Numbered from the stretch's first letter, positions 28,949 through 38,996 are shown. The stretch: 64,000 nucleotides of DNA from Emiliania huxleyi CCMP1516 (GCF_000372725.1 NW_005200623.1:1-64000), one strand, 5' to 3'. The notes: generated by a model from the letters alone, not told the origin. Program-made: numbers and translations.

Positions 28949-31887
28949 TTATGGCCTCCACGCCCGACGCAGCATGTGCGCCGCGAGCTTCGGCTCTCTG
29001 AGCCGCGTGAAGACGCCCTTGTGGTTGAGGCCCGCGGCACGGAGGTGCATCTGCGGCGTCCGAAAGTCGGCGAGATTCCAGACGTGCACGCCAAAGACGA
29101 AGGGCAGCTTGCGCTCCAGCTCCGTGTACACCTCCAAGAGGCCCGCCTGGAACTCCTCGCTCCAGAGCCCCGGCGCCATCATGTGGCATCCCGGGAGCGT
29201 GTCCGCACCGCATTCGGAGACCATGATCGGCTTGCGAAAGTCGGCGTGCAACGCCACGAACCTGCGCATAAGATGCACCTCGGGGCGGGAGTACGGTGCT
29301 GTGCAGCGTACTCCTCGTGAAGACGAGGGGCTACGAAGAAACGAATACCGCGGAACATGGCAATACAGCGGGAGACGTGTCCTCTCGCGCCAGTTGGGGA
29401 GACAAGACAGCGTACTCCGCTTCTAGCGCCACGAACTTGGCCTCGAGCTGTCTCCCAATCTCGGCGAGCGGCTTGCCCACGTCGTAGTACCAGCCGACGT
29501 ACTCGTTGAGCGAGAGAAAGTCACACGCGCGGTTGGCCTCGTCGCAATGCTCGGGGATGTTGGCAAACGTCACCAGCCGCGTGCCCTCCGCCCTTGCGAG
29601 CGCCACCAACTCGAGCAGCGCCTCCGTCTGCTGCCTCTTGGCCTCCGCCGTCGGCACCGACTGCGGCCCTCCCGGCTCGTTGCACACCTGGTCAAGCAGT
29701 AGCGTCTCAGTAGCGTCTCAGTCAATCCACCACGAACTACTTCCTGCGGTACATATCTCCCCGCATCTCCCCCGCTGATCTCCCCACATCTCCCGGCTCG
29801 TCGCACACCGACCCTATCTCCCCATATCTCCCCCGCTGATCTCCCCACATCTCCCGGCTCGTCGCACACCGACCCTATCTCCCCATATCTCCCCCGCAGA
29901 TCTCCCCACATCTCCCGGCTCGTCGCACACCGACCACGCGACTACGCACGTGCGGCAGCAGTCTCGCGCCAACAGCTCGGCGAGCGCGCGCGTCGCCTGC
30001 GCCTGCCATGATACAGCCGAGATCGCGCGAGATCTCAGACTCTAGCATCCCTCCCTCCCTCCCTGCGCCTGCCGCTGCTGCACGATGGCGGGCGCGTCGG
30101 CGAACGACAATCCGACGCACGGAGACTCGGAGACGACCAGCAAGCCTGTGCTCACGGCAAGAGGTGTGAAGAGACGCTGCTCACAGCTGGCCTGCCGCGC
30201 GACGCATGTCGGACGCGCCTACTTGTGAGTACGCCGGCATGAGGGCGGGAGGACGGTATTGTGCAGCGCATTCAGAGCACGAGTCGGATACGGATAGGAA
30301 CACAGTGAATACAGTGGAATGTAGCGGAGGCGGCGGAGTCCGTGTCCTCTCGAGCGCTGGTTCGGACACATGAATACGTACTCTTCTAGACCAGCAAGCC
30401 GTGCTCGTCGGCGAGGTCGAGGTCCACCTCCGAGTACGAGATTATTATTATCATCATTATTATTAATTATTATTGAGACGCTGGCGAGGGAGGTCCACCT
30501 CCGAGTACGGGTAGTGCGCGGTGCGGTACGAGTTGGCGCCTATTGGATTCGGGTACCGGGTTTGGTAGGGTAGGAACCCGGGTAGTGCGTGGTGCGGTAC
30601 GAGTTAGCTGGCGCCGACCCACCGCAAGCACGCGTGGTCGCGCACAAGCACGGCGCCAACCTAAAGTTGATGAGTTGACTAGTCAGCCAATGGAGTACAA
30701 GGTAACTAGTTAAGGTCGCGCACGAGCGCGCGGCGCCAACCTAATGCATTCCTCAGCGGAGTGAGGGATGCTGTTGAATGAAGTTCGTCCACGAGGCGCG
30801 GCGCCAACCTCGGCGCGCCCCACCAGCGGGAAATCTTCGTGCCTACCCGACGGAGGCACGGGGAGATATGGCGAGATATGGCGAGATCGCCCCACCAGCG
30901 GGAAACTCCTTGTGCCGGCCAAACCCGCGCATCGACACGGGCTCGCCTATCAAACCGTTTGATTGGGTTCGGGCACCGGGTGGGGTAGGGTACTGCGGCT
31001 GGACACGGGTTCGCCGTTGAGGAGGAGGCCGTCGTCCGACGCCTCGACAGTCCGCAGTCCAAGCCGCTGCTCGTACGAGTCAATCGGGGCACCGTCGGCG
31101 TCCAGCGCCTCGAGGCGAAGTAAGGGAAGGGAGGGGAAGGGGGAACTTCTCCACGCACATGGGGTGGTGGGGCAAGGGCCGGGCTAGTCCCTCGCGACTC
31201 CACGTCTAGACGACAGGAGCCGGCACGGCATTCAGAGTGCAAGGCCGTGTGCGTGTGCGTGTGCGTGTGCGTGTGCGTGTGCGTGCGCGTGCGCGTGCGC
31301 GTGCGCGTGCGCGTGTGCGTGTGCGTGTGCGTGTGCGTGTGTGTGTGCCTCGAGGCGAAGGCGGTACAGGTACGCGGCGCCGGCCGCCCACAGAGTCGGC
31401 CTCAGCACGCGCACGGCGCAGCGCGCCTCGGCCGTCTCCGCATCGACTGTGCCGTCGGAGGCCTCGCCCGCCTCGACGCCGCCTTGTGCCAAGGCTCACC
31501 GCGATCCCGCAATCAACTAATTAATGAGTTAGAATCAGCGGATCGCCTTGTGTCCAGAGGCTCGCTCGCACACGGCTCACGCCGGTCCCGCAATCAACTA
31601 GTGAATGCATTCAAACTAGTTGATTGCCTTGTGTCCAGAGGCTCGCTCGCACACGGCTCACGCCGGTCCCGCAATCAACTAGTGAATGCATTCAAACTAG
31701 TTGATTGCCTTGTGTCCAGAGGCTCGCTCGCACACGGCTCACGCCGGTCCCGCAGCGGCAGCGCATTAACACGCTGGCGGCCGAGGCGGCGCCAGCGGTG
31801 AGGCCCTCTAGCCTGCGCGGTGGGTACGCCAGCGTGAGGGGCAGGAAGACGGTATGGTGCAGCGTGTTCACAGCACCGCGTGGGTCG

Positions 31888-31931
<44 letters not shown>

Positions 31932-32726
31932 GGTCGGAAGACACAGAGAGTACGTGCTCCGCTTCTAGGCCCTCCAAGCCGGGTCTCGATCTTCAGCCCC
32001 TCCAGGCCGCTCGCCGGGCGCACGCAGAGCTGGACAGACCGCTGCACGCCGCAGAACGGGTAAAAGTCGAACGAGGCGCGCGGGAAGCAGCCCGGCGCCA
32101 TCGCGCCCCACCCGCCGCCCGGAGGGACGTGGGTCGGTTCGAGGCGTCCGTCGACCTAGGGAAGTCCGCTCAGGAGGTGTGACCGCCCCGTCGGAGTGTC
32201 TTGTCTTGTGTGGCCATCAAAGCCCGTCTAGCGTCCACCCATCCCGCGCCGGTGTCCCAAGTGTTGGTCGGGTTGTGTCTCGCCTAGATCTATTTCTATC
32301 GCCGACCCGCAGCACGAGCAAGTTTGGCTCGCCGGAGGAGCGGAGGAGGCACGTCACGTCCACCTCGAATGGGAGATGCCCGCCCTCGTGTGCTCCGGCT
32401 CGCTCTCCGTTGAAGTACACCTCGCACGAGTAGTTGACGCTTCCGAAGCGGAGGCAGACGCGCTGCCGAGGCGTCAGCCCAAGCGGCGCCCAGACGGTGC
32501 GCTCGTACCACGCGGGCCCGAGAAACGAGTCGAGCTCAGGGAGCTGCTCGTTCCACGAGGCAGGGACGGCGATGGGCGTGCGGCCGCTCTCGGGCAGGCC
32601 ACTGCAGAAGCCGCTTGCATGTCCGTCGTCTTTGTGGTCGGCGATGAAGGCCCAGAGTCCGTCGAGTTGCGTGCAGCGGCGGTGAGCGCTGTCAGAAGGC
32701 CGCAACGTCCCCCAAGTGTCGGCCAT
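28949..32726 (-). CDS. Beta-glucuronidase, glycoside hydrolase family 2, multi-exon
   Basis: Family members hydrolyse beta-D-glucuronides with retention. Exon 1 (32307-32726) encodes the sugar-binding domain: LDGLWAFIADH, SWNEQLPELDSFLGPAWYER, and YFNGERAGAHEGGHLPFEVD. Exon 2 starts at 32155 with VDGRLEPTHVPPGGGW, then SFDFYPFCGVQRSVQL. Later exons give the Ig-like domain (AAGAAYLYRLRLE, LGLRTVEASDDGLLLNGEPV) and the barrel: GANSYRTAHYPYSE, VAWS joined to VCNEPGGPQS with the acid/base Glu, and KPIMVSECGADT with the nucleophile Glu. It ends FTRLREPKLAAHMLRRAWRP. The start at 32726 is chosen for best family alignment; 32795 is an alternative. Introns carry family A and B elements and repeated exon edges. 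Some internal junctions are not settled, but no catalytic residue is missing. Confidence 0.85.
29285..29425 (-). mobile_element. Family B introner-like element (glucuronidase)
   Basis: On the minus strand it starts TAGAAGCGGAGTACGC, continues with CGAGAGGACACG, and ends CAGCACCGTACTCCCGCCC, as in the other family B copies. It lies in an intron between the barrel exon and the last exon, in the sense direction. Confidence 0.7.
29690..29945 (-). repeat. Three intronic copies of the active-site exon edge
   Basis: On the minus strand GTGTGCGACGAGCCGGGAG occurs at about 29914-29935, 29853-29874 and 29792-29813 (61 bp period), separated by decamers. A fourth copy, with AAC instead of GAC (29670-29688), starts the functional exon. 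The coding join is VAWS plus VCNEP, the GH2 acid/base motif; the intronic copies would read VCDEP. Confidence 0.9.
30147..30388 (-). mobile_element. Family B introner-like element (glucuronidase)
   Basis: Flanked by GACCAGCAAGCC at 30135-30146 and 30389-30400. The minus-strand interior has CGCTCGAGAGGACACGGACT, ACAATACCGTCCTCCCGCCC and GGCGTACTCACAAGTAG. The donor G|GCTTGCTGG and acceptor CAG|GCTTGCTGG both fall in the duplicated target. Confidence 0.8.
30420..30800 (-). repeat. Repeated exon edges in the glucuronidase barrel
   Basis: On the minus strand TACTCGGAGGTGGACCTC occurs twice (about 30430 and 30505), separated by a TAATAATAAT-rich insert. Skipping one copy gives HYPYSE plus VDLDLADEHG. 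Upstream, GGCGCCARCTAACTCGTACC-like and GGTTGGCGCCG starts are repeated two or three times (30600-30800). Confidence 0.8.
31109..31348 (-). mobile_element. Family A introner-like element forming a whole intron (glucuronidase)
   Basis: The perfect 14 bp direct repeat GCCTCGAGGCGAAG lies at 31107-31120 and 31347-31360. Between are a GTGTGC microsatellite (31240-31345) and a family A unit in sense orientation. The intron is exactly one repeat copy plus the insert (240 bases), with GAG|GC at both junctions. Splicing gives YLYRLRLE plus ALDADGAPIDS. Confidence 0.9.
31500..31785 (-). repeat. Tandem ~78 bp repeats containing an ACTAGT palindrome
   Basis: GCCTTGTGTCCAGAGGCTCG occurs three times. Two copies include CAATCAACTAGT, GAATGCATTC, then ACTAGTTGATTG, a near-perfect inverted repeat of about 36 bases. 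The array lies in the glucuronidase gene and repeats an exon edge (CTCTGGACACAAG on the minus strand). Confidence 0.8.
31808..31970 (-). mobile_element. Family B introner-like element (glucuronidase)
   Basis: The minus-strand start CCTAGAAGCGGAGCACGTAC and the end CACCATACCGTCTTCCTGCC match family B. A GT microsatellite (31890-31925) sits inside. Confidence 0.65.
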
Positions 32727-32879
32727 GTGACCTCGAGGGAGCGAGCGAGGAGGAAGCGGGCGCGAGGGCCAGACAAAAGATTTTAAACAAAACAACTCTC
32801 TCTGGGGCTAGGGCTCTAGAGAGAGAGAGAGAGAGAGAGAGCTGCTGCGCGCACGCGGCGGCGCCGCTCTCTCGCGAGA

Positions 32880-33320
32880 CGGCTGGCGACGCGGCTCGCC
32901 GCCGACGTACGGTGCGCTCGTCCGACGGTCCGCGGCGTGGCGTGCGCGGCGCTGAGCGCCGCTCTGCGAGCGCCTCTGCGCCTGCACTGCCTGTCTCTGT
33001 TGCTGGTGGTGGTGGTGGTGCTGCTGCTGCTGGTGCCGATGCTGCTGCTGGCGCGGCGCGGATGTGCGACTGGGCTCGACGCGCGCGTCGCGAGCGTCTG
33101 ACGCGGCGGGCGGCGTCGGGCAGGTGCGCTTCTCTCTTTGGTGGTGGTGGTGCTGCTGCTGCTGCTGGTGGTGGTGCAGATGCTGCTGCTGGTGCGGTGC
33201 GGCTCTTCGACTCGACTCGGTGCGCTCGTCGCGGCGATCTGACGCGGCGGGCGGCGTCGCGGGCGGCAGCGATCGCGGCTCGAAGGTGGAGGTGGAGGCT
33301 GGAGGCTGTGGTGGACTTTG
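32880..33320 (+). repeat. CTG-rich repeat, inverted partner of 43850-44290
   Basis: CGAGCGTCTGACGCGGCGGG and GCACTGCCTGTCTCTG blocks recur in reverse complement at 43850-44290. Each copy has two diverged ~120 bp subunits with CTG/GGT runs. No stable protein is supported. Confidence 0.8.
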
Positions 33321-33824
33321 AGTTTATTTCATGGTCGTGTACGGGGACCGGGGGGTCAATCACGTGCCACTGGCACTGCCAGCTTTTGAGAGCAATTTGA
33401 GCAAAAGAGTTTACTTTTTCGCAGCATTTAGGATATTAAAGGTTTTAGCAACACCGCTCAATACCAAACAACTCACTTAGAGCGTAGTGCAACACACTAA
33501 AGCCGCACACACACTCCTCTCCTTAAAATTCCTGTGTGGTAGCGGCGTGCCGTCCTCCCATCCCTCACCTGGCGGCGGAGCGACTGATCGGTATTGTTTG
33601 TCTGTCAGTGTCTCTCCCACACGCCCACACACGCCACGGCGCGCGACATTCATCTCCCACGCTGCGTTTCGTCCATTTAGTTGCGGTTGCGCCGTCGACC
33701 CTGGGGTGTCGTGCACGGGGCGCCACTCACCACTTAGCGCTACGGTCCGCGTTCTGGTTGAGGCTCGCGGCCCGCTGAGGCAGCCTCTTAGCCGCGACTC
33801 TTGGGGCAGCAGTAAAGGTGGCAG
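33321..33824. other. Unassigned spacer
   Basis: No gene. A short motif, TCCTTAAAATTCCTGTGTGG (about 33520), recurs with changes near 40395 and 58010. Confidence 0.4.
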
Positions 33825-34385
33825 TCAGTCCGCGCACGTCATCCCTTTTATGCCAAGGTATTCTGTGGGGCACATGCGGTGCGACTCGCACATGAAAGGG
33901 GTGTCGATGCACCCCAGGGTCCCGATGCTGTCGACAAAGATCGCCAGCGGGCACGCCTGGCACGCGCTGAGCGCCTCGCTCTCTTGAGCCGTGACGTTTC
34001 CGAGGAGCGTGTACGTGAATGCCATCTTGTCGGGCTCGTTCTCGAAGAAGGTGTGCGACTGGAGCGTCACCGGGATGGAAAACACGTTCTCGTCTTGGGT
34101 GCAGCTTTGCGCGGTGAGGGTGAGGACCGCATTCGGAGGGATGTGGTCGTCCTCGCTGTCAAAGATGCCCGCCACCGTCGCCAGGGTAGTCGAGAAGGCC
34201 TCGCGCCTCGGGCGATCCGTGAAGGCGATGACGTTCTTTGTCTCCTGCATGACAAAGCGGGAGCCAGTTTGCGAGCCGGTGAAGAGCCCGGTGGCGGAGA
34301 ACAGCCACGTTCCAGACTCGGGCTCTGGAGAAGGCGCAAAGGCGCTGGCGCGCAGCGCGCAAGCGATGAGGATGATTGTCTTCAT
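33825..34385 (-). CDS. Secreted or plastid-targeted protein with an FTDRP motif
   Basis: The 186-residue frame begins MKTIILIACALRASAFAPSP. This hydrophobic leader ends in ASAFAP, a motif typical of plastid-directed pre-sequences in algae with secondary plastids, but also acceptable as a signal peptide. The mature part contains VIAFTDRPRREAF, then IPPNAVLTL, and MAFTYTLLGNV. These three blocks are shared by uncharacterised bacterial and algal exported proteins. Eight cysteines, many near the C-terminus, suggest disulphides. The gene appears intronless. The upstream in-frame extension to 34502 was rejected because it would bury the leader. The function is unknown. Confidence 0.65.
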   Translation of the reverse strand: MKTIILIACALRASAFAPSPEPESGTWLFSATGLFTGSQTGSRFVMQETKNVIAFTDRPRREAFSTTLATVAGIFDSEDDHIPPNAVLTLTAQSCTQDENVFSIPVTLQSHTFFENEPDKMAFTYTLLGNVTAQESEALSACQACPLAIFVDSIGTLGCIDTPFMCESHRMCPTEYLGIKGMTCAD

Positions 34386-34690
34386 GATGCGCGAGCAAAG
34401 ACTGGAAGCAGCCGGCACACGTGGTTTTCTTTCTTCCCCCCGGTTATCTGGCCCGCTGGGTGCGCTTCTTAGCTCGCGGGTATGTGAGGCTACTGACTGC
34501 ACTCCAACTGCTCCAAGATATCAATCAGGTGAGTGAGTCCAAGGGAATCTTCCGTCCTCCTACGTGGTATTTAACTCTTTGTGTTCGCTTTTGAGAAGAA
34601 AATAAATGAGAAAAAGAATGCGTGGTCATGACATGTCCACCATGTCGGCGCTGCTGAGGCTGTGCCGGCTCGCGGGGTTGGCCTCTCACT

Positions 34691-35058
34691 GTGCTGGCCG
34701 CGTCGGAGGGGGAGACGGCGTGGAGCGTCGAGGCCAACAACGCGCTCGCCGAGGCGGATAGGCTGCAGCAGCAGAAGCGATGGGCGGATGCGATCACGTA
34801 CTACAAGCGCGTGCTCGCCGTCTCTCCAAACCCGCCAAACTTCCAAAAGTACATTGTGCTCAACAACCTCGGGTGGTCGATGATTGTACCACACGGACCG
34901 CTGGGCTGAGGCGGAGCACTACTACCACCTCGCCCTCGCCGCCGTGCCCAATAAGCCGCCGACGGACCACGCGCACATCAACCTGGCGACGCTCTACACA
35001 AAGACACACCGGCCGGCGGAGGCGGTGGCGTCGTACCGGGCGGCGCTGAGTGAGTATT
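34691..35058 (+). pseudogene. TPR protein fragment with a frameshift
   Basis: The first frame, from 34691, contains ALAEADRLQQQKRWADAITY and LNNLGWSMI, a clear TPR repeat. It ends at a stop near 34908. A +1 frame takes up the homology at once with DRWAEAEHYYHLALAAVPN, then HINLATLYTKTHRPAEAVAS, two more TPR helices. It stops where a family C repeat begins (35048). TPRs are protein-binding helices. The frameshift near 34882-34890 and the repeat at the 3' side suggest a broken gene, although a sequence error and a spliced continuation remain possible. Confidence 0.6.
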
Positions 35059-35284
35059 CTTGATACGAAACCACGACGACACACACCAGTCGACTCGTAT
35101 CGGTTGCCTCCATGAACGGCGGAGCTATTCTCGCGCCCACACCACACCTCGTGGCTCCAACGTGGACACGCCCATAGCTGGGGACACTACTAGGTCATGC
35201 ATGGCATCAGAAGTTTTATCTCTGGGCCCCGAAAGGCATCTCTAGCGGCGTCGTTACGCATGCGCCCTCCCCTCCTAGGCGCAT
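35046..35284 (+). mobile_element. Family C repeat, 5' fragment
   Basis: Starts AGTGAGTATTCTTGATACGA and matches 42846-43085, but stops at GGCGCATGCGCC. Its first bases form a consensus splice donor (GTGAGTAT), directly after the TPR frame. Confidence 0.8.
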
Positions 35285-35287
35285 GCG

Positions 35288-35432
35288 CCTTGCTTCTAAG
35301 GAAGCCGTCGCCTGCGCCTTGTCTGTCGTGTGAATCGTGCGTGTGCGAAAGGCTTTTGTTGGAAAATTCTTTTGTTTATGCTTCTAAGGAAGCCGTCGTC
35401 TGCGCCTTGTCTGTCGTGTGAATCGTGCGGGG
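35288..35432 (+). repeat. ~52 bp direct repeats
   Basis: TTCTAAGGAAGCCGTCG, then CTGCGCCTTGTCTGTCGTG, occurs at about 35293 and 35381, just upstream of the lipase start. Confidence 0.85.
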
Positions 35433-35509
35433 GCGAGAGCCTTTGGTGCTATTTTTTCTTTTTCTCTGTGGAAGCTTCTCGAGGCTCGTCGACCGCGCCG
35501 TCTGACACC

Positions 35510-38122
35510 ATGCGTGCCACCGCTGCATCTACCGCCGCAGCGGATGCCAGCCCGCCGCCTCCTCCTCCTACCGTGCTGATCCCGGGGTTCCTGAGCATGG
35601 GCGACTGCTGGTCGTCCGGCGAGCTGGCGGCGCGCGACGGCGCGCGCGCCTTTCTCCCCACCCACCCGGGCCCGCTCTCCTCGCACCACGACCGGGCGGT
35701 CGAAGTGTTTTACCAGCTCGTCGGGGGCACGGCCGACTACGGCGCCGCGCACGCGGCAGAGTGCGGCCACGCGCGGTACGGGCGGACGTACGGCGGCCTC
35801 TATCCGGAGTGGAGCGCCCGCCGTCCCGTCGACCTCCTCGGCCACTCCATCGGCGGCGTGACGGCGCGCGTGCTGCTCGACCTCCTCCGCAGACGGTGAG
35901 ACACTTCCGAGACACTTCCGAGACGCTTCCGCCTCTCCGCTCTCACCGGGCGAGACACTTCCGAGACACTTCCGAGACACTTCCGAGACGCTTCCGCTCT
36001 CGCCGGGCGAGACGCGCTCTGCCTCGCCCGTCCAACTGTATGAAGCGTGCGCGCATGGTGCGTTACGACCCCTCGCCTCTGCGTCTCCCCAGCGCGCCGC
36101 CAAAGCGCGTACCCCCCCCCCCCCCACAGTGTACCCCCCCCCCCCACACAGTGCCTTCGCCTCGCACCCGCAAACCTCGGCGGCGTGGGTGCGGTCGCTC
36201 GCCGCCCTCTCGTCTCCTCTGAACGGGGACCCGGTCACCTTTGCCCTCGGCGCCTGCCCTCCGCCGCCCGCCGCGCCGACGGTCCTTCCCCCCACGCCGA
36301 CCACGGCCTCAGTCCTGCACGCGCGGAGCGGCGGCGGCGAGGGCGGCGGCGGCGAGGGCGGCGGCGGCGGCGGTGGTGGCGGCGGTGGTGGCGGCGGTGG
36401 TGGCGGCGGTGGCGGCGGCGATGAGGGTGCGGGCGGCGGCGGTGAGGGCGCGGGCGGCGAGCCGGAGCGGCTAGGCGGAGCCGCCGACGCGCCGTCGCCG
36501 CCGCTGGAGATTCGCCCGCTGTCGGCGGGCTGGGCGCTGACAGTGGGCGCCGAAGCGCGTACGATGCGCAAAGACATGTGTAATGCACACATACACAGAC
36601 GCACAATCTTACACCCGCCCTCCCCTACCCCACGGTAACCGAACCCGCCCTCCCCTACCCCACGGTACCCGAACCCACCCTCCCCTACCCCACGGTACCC
36701 GAACCCGCCCTCCCCTACCCCACGGTAACCGAACCCTCCCTCCCCTACCGCACGGTACCCGAACCCACCCTCCCCTACCCCACGGTAACCGGACCCACCC
36801 TCCCCTACCCCACGGACCCGAACCANNNNNNNNNNNNNNNNNNNNNNNNNNNNNNNNNNNNNNNNNNNNNNNNNNNNNNNNNNNNNNNNNNNNNNNNNNN
36901 NNNNNNNNNNNNNNNNNNNNNNNNNNNNNNNNNNNNNNNNNNNNNNNNNNNNNNNNNNNNNNNNNNNNNNNNNNNNNNNNNNNNNNNNNNNNNNNNNNNN
37001 NNNNNNNNNNNNNNNNNNNNNNNNNNNNNNNNNNNNNNNNNNNNNNNNNNNNNNNNNNNNNNNNNNNNNNNNNNNNNNNNNNNNNNNNNNNNNNNNNNNN
37101 NNNNNNNNNNNNNNNNNNNNNNNNNNNNNNNNNNNNNNNNNNNNNNNNNNNNNNNNNNNNNNNNNNNNNNNNNNNNNNNNNNNNNNNNNNNNNNNNNNNN
37201 NNNNNNNNNNNNNNNNNNNNNNNNNNNNNNCAATCGCATGTGGGCAGCACCCTCCCCTACCCCACGGTACCCGAACCCACCCATAGGCGCGCACCTCGTC
37301 ACCTTGTTCGACTTCTCGGACCTCTCCAGACCTTTCCTGGAACCTTCCTGCAGGCGCGCACCTCGTCGCCTTCTTCGACTTGCGCGTGATCGTCGACCTA
37401 CAGCTAGACCAGTGGCACCTCTCGTGGCGGCACGGCCAGCAGGCGCGCCGCAGGCTGATCGACGCGCTGCTCTGGCGCACGTCGGTCGGCCAGGCGGCCG
37501 ACAACGCCGCGCAGGACACCGCCTCTTAATCTCGGCCACCTCGGCTAACACCTCGGCCACATCTCGGCCGTATCTCGGCTCTCCCTCGGCCATACCCCGC
37601 CTGTACCTCGGCCACATCTCGGACCGCGCCGCGCAGGACATCTGCCCGCCGCGCGCCGCTGCAATCAACGCGCGCCTCCGCCGCCGCCGCGGCGGCGGCG
37701 GCGCCGCGGGCGGCGGCGGCGGGGTGGGAGGAGGTGGGATGGGAGGAGGTGGGGTGGGAGGAGGTGGCAGCGGCTGCGCGATGGGGCGGGAGCTGTGCTT
37801 CGGCGGCGCAGGGTTAGGGCTCGGCGTTGGCGGTGGGTCAGTCGGCAGCATGGGGCGAGGCGAGATTGCCCGAGATCGCCCGAGATCGACCGAGATGCGC
37901 CGAGCTCACCCGAGATGCCCCGAGCTGCCCCGAGATGCCCCGAGATGCCCCGAGATGCCCCGAGCTGCCCCGAGCTCACCCGAGCTCACCCGAGCTCAGG
38001 TGCCGACGGCGGCGGGGCGATGAGTGCGGTGGAGGCGGCCGAGGCGGCGGACGAGGTGTCGCGCTCCAGAGGGGGCGGAGAGGAGGGCGCGCCGCCGAAG
38101 CGGGACGCCACCCTGACGCCGC

Positions 38123-38158
<36 letters not shown>

Positions 38159-38898
38159 AGGACGAGGAGCAGGGCGACGGCGGCCCCTATCTGCGCTCGT
38201 ATGTTGCGAGGCGCCGAACCGCCGCCGGCGCTCTACGCGAGGTGAGCGGCGCCGCTCTCTTCCGTGCTGGCCTCCTCGCTGCGTTTGGAGGCGCCGTCCG
38301 GCGCGGCTGGACCGGCGTTGGGAGAGGCAGCAAGGAGGGCGGCTCTCGCGCCGCGAGCCCACGGCCGCAGGCGCCGCAGGCACCGCACGATGGGCTCCTG
38401 TCCGTCGCCACTCAGGCCCGCCCCGCCCGCCCAGCCGCTGATTCGTCCGATTCATTCGTTATGAACTTGATCACTCAGCAGGCCCACCCCGCCGGAGAGC
38501 CCGCGCGCTGGCTGCACCCGCTCGGCCGCGAGGCGCTGGCGGAGGCGTCGGCGGCGCTGCCGAGCGAGGCGGTCGCCGCTGCTCTCATCGCCGCCACTCG
38601 GCTCGCCGCGTGGCTGCTGCTCCCTCGCCGTCGCAGAACGGACGAGGCGGGTGGAGGCAGTGGCGGAGGCGAGAGGGAGGGCGACGGCGACGGCGATGGC
38701 GAGGGGAAGGGCAAGGGCGGGGCCACGGCGGCGGTGTCGCCTGAGCGCGGCGTCTGGCACGTCGTCGAGGTGTTCGGTTTGGACCACTTTGGCGTCGCGG
38801 CGCCGTCGCTGCTGGCGGACCGCGCCGCGCGCGACCTCTTCTGGCAGTCTCACCTCCGCTGGCTCGCGCAGCTCGACGTTTGGCACGCGTGCCTGTGA
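35510..38898 (+). CDS. Alpha/beta-hydrolase lipase of the family I.5 type, interrupted by a gap
   Basis: Such lipases hydrolyse triacylglycerols and other long-chain esters. Exon 1 (35510-35895) has VLIPGFLSMGDCW, then PLSSHHDRAVEVFYQLVGGT, DYGAAHAAECGHARYGRTY and the nucleophile elbow GHSIGG. All are strongly reminiscent of thermophilic Geobacillus and staphylococcal lipases. Exon 2 starts at 36152 with AFASHPQTSAAWVRSL and LSSPLNGDPVTFALG. A Gly-rich insertion and a gap follow. A later exon reads GAHLVAFFDLRVIVDLQLDQ, then a WHLSWRHG stretch. The last reads GVWHVVEVFGLDHFGVAAP, with the catalytic histidine, and ends at 38898. Several internal exon ends are uncertain. Poly-Gly insertions are unlike the bacterial enzymes and may be partly intronic. 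Confidence 0.8.
35896..36151 (+). repeat. CGAGACACTTC minisatellite and poly-C runs in lipase intron 1
   Basis: The donor CG|GTGAGA leads into CGAGACACTTC 11-mers, then two poly-C tracts (about 36110-36145) before CACACAG|TGCC. The C-runs serve as the pyrimidine tract. Confidence 0.8.
36612..37285 (+). repeat. CACGGTAACCGAACCC... ~24 bp repeat around an assembly gap
   Basis: Units of CCTCCCCTACCCCACGGTAC plus CCGAACCCA run from 36612 to the gap at 36826 and resume after it (37244-37285). The gap is therefore probably an unresolved stretch of this array, not lost genes. Confidence 0.9.
37286..37640 (+). repeat. Duplicated exon edges in the lipase gene
   Basis: GGCGCGCACCTCGTC occurs at about 37288 and 37354, each followed by a TTCGACTT-containing start. 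CGCCGCGCAGGACA occurs at about 37507 and 37627 on either side of a CTCGGCCACAT-rich insert. Confidence 0.8.
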
Positions 38899-38996
38899 CG
38901 GTGTTTTTCGCGGTTGTGTGTTTGTGTCCATTGTCAGTGTCCACTGCAACTTGTTCCACCACCGCGAGGTCTGATTGCCTGTGTGCCCTGTGTGTT

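Noticed and set aside
37860..38023. Repeating PRCPEMPRDAP peptide as part of the lipase
   Set aside because: It comes from CCGAGATGCC-type repeats that look intronic. The next coding block resumes after the AG at about 38000.
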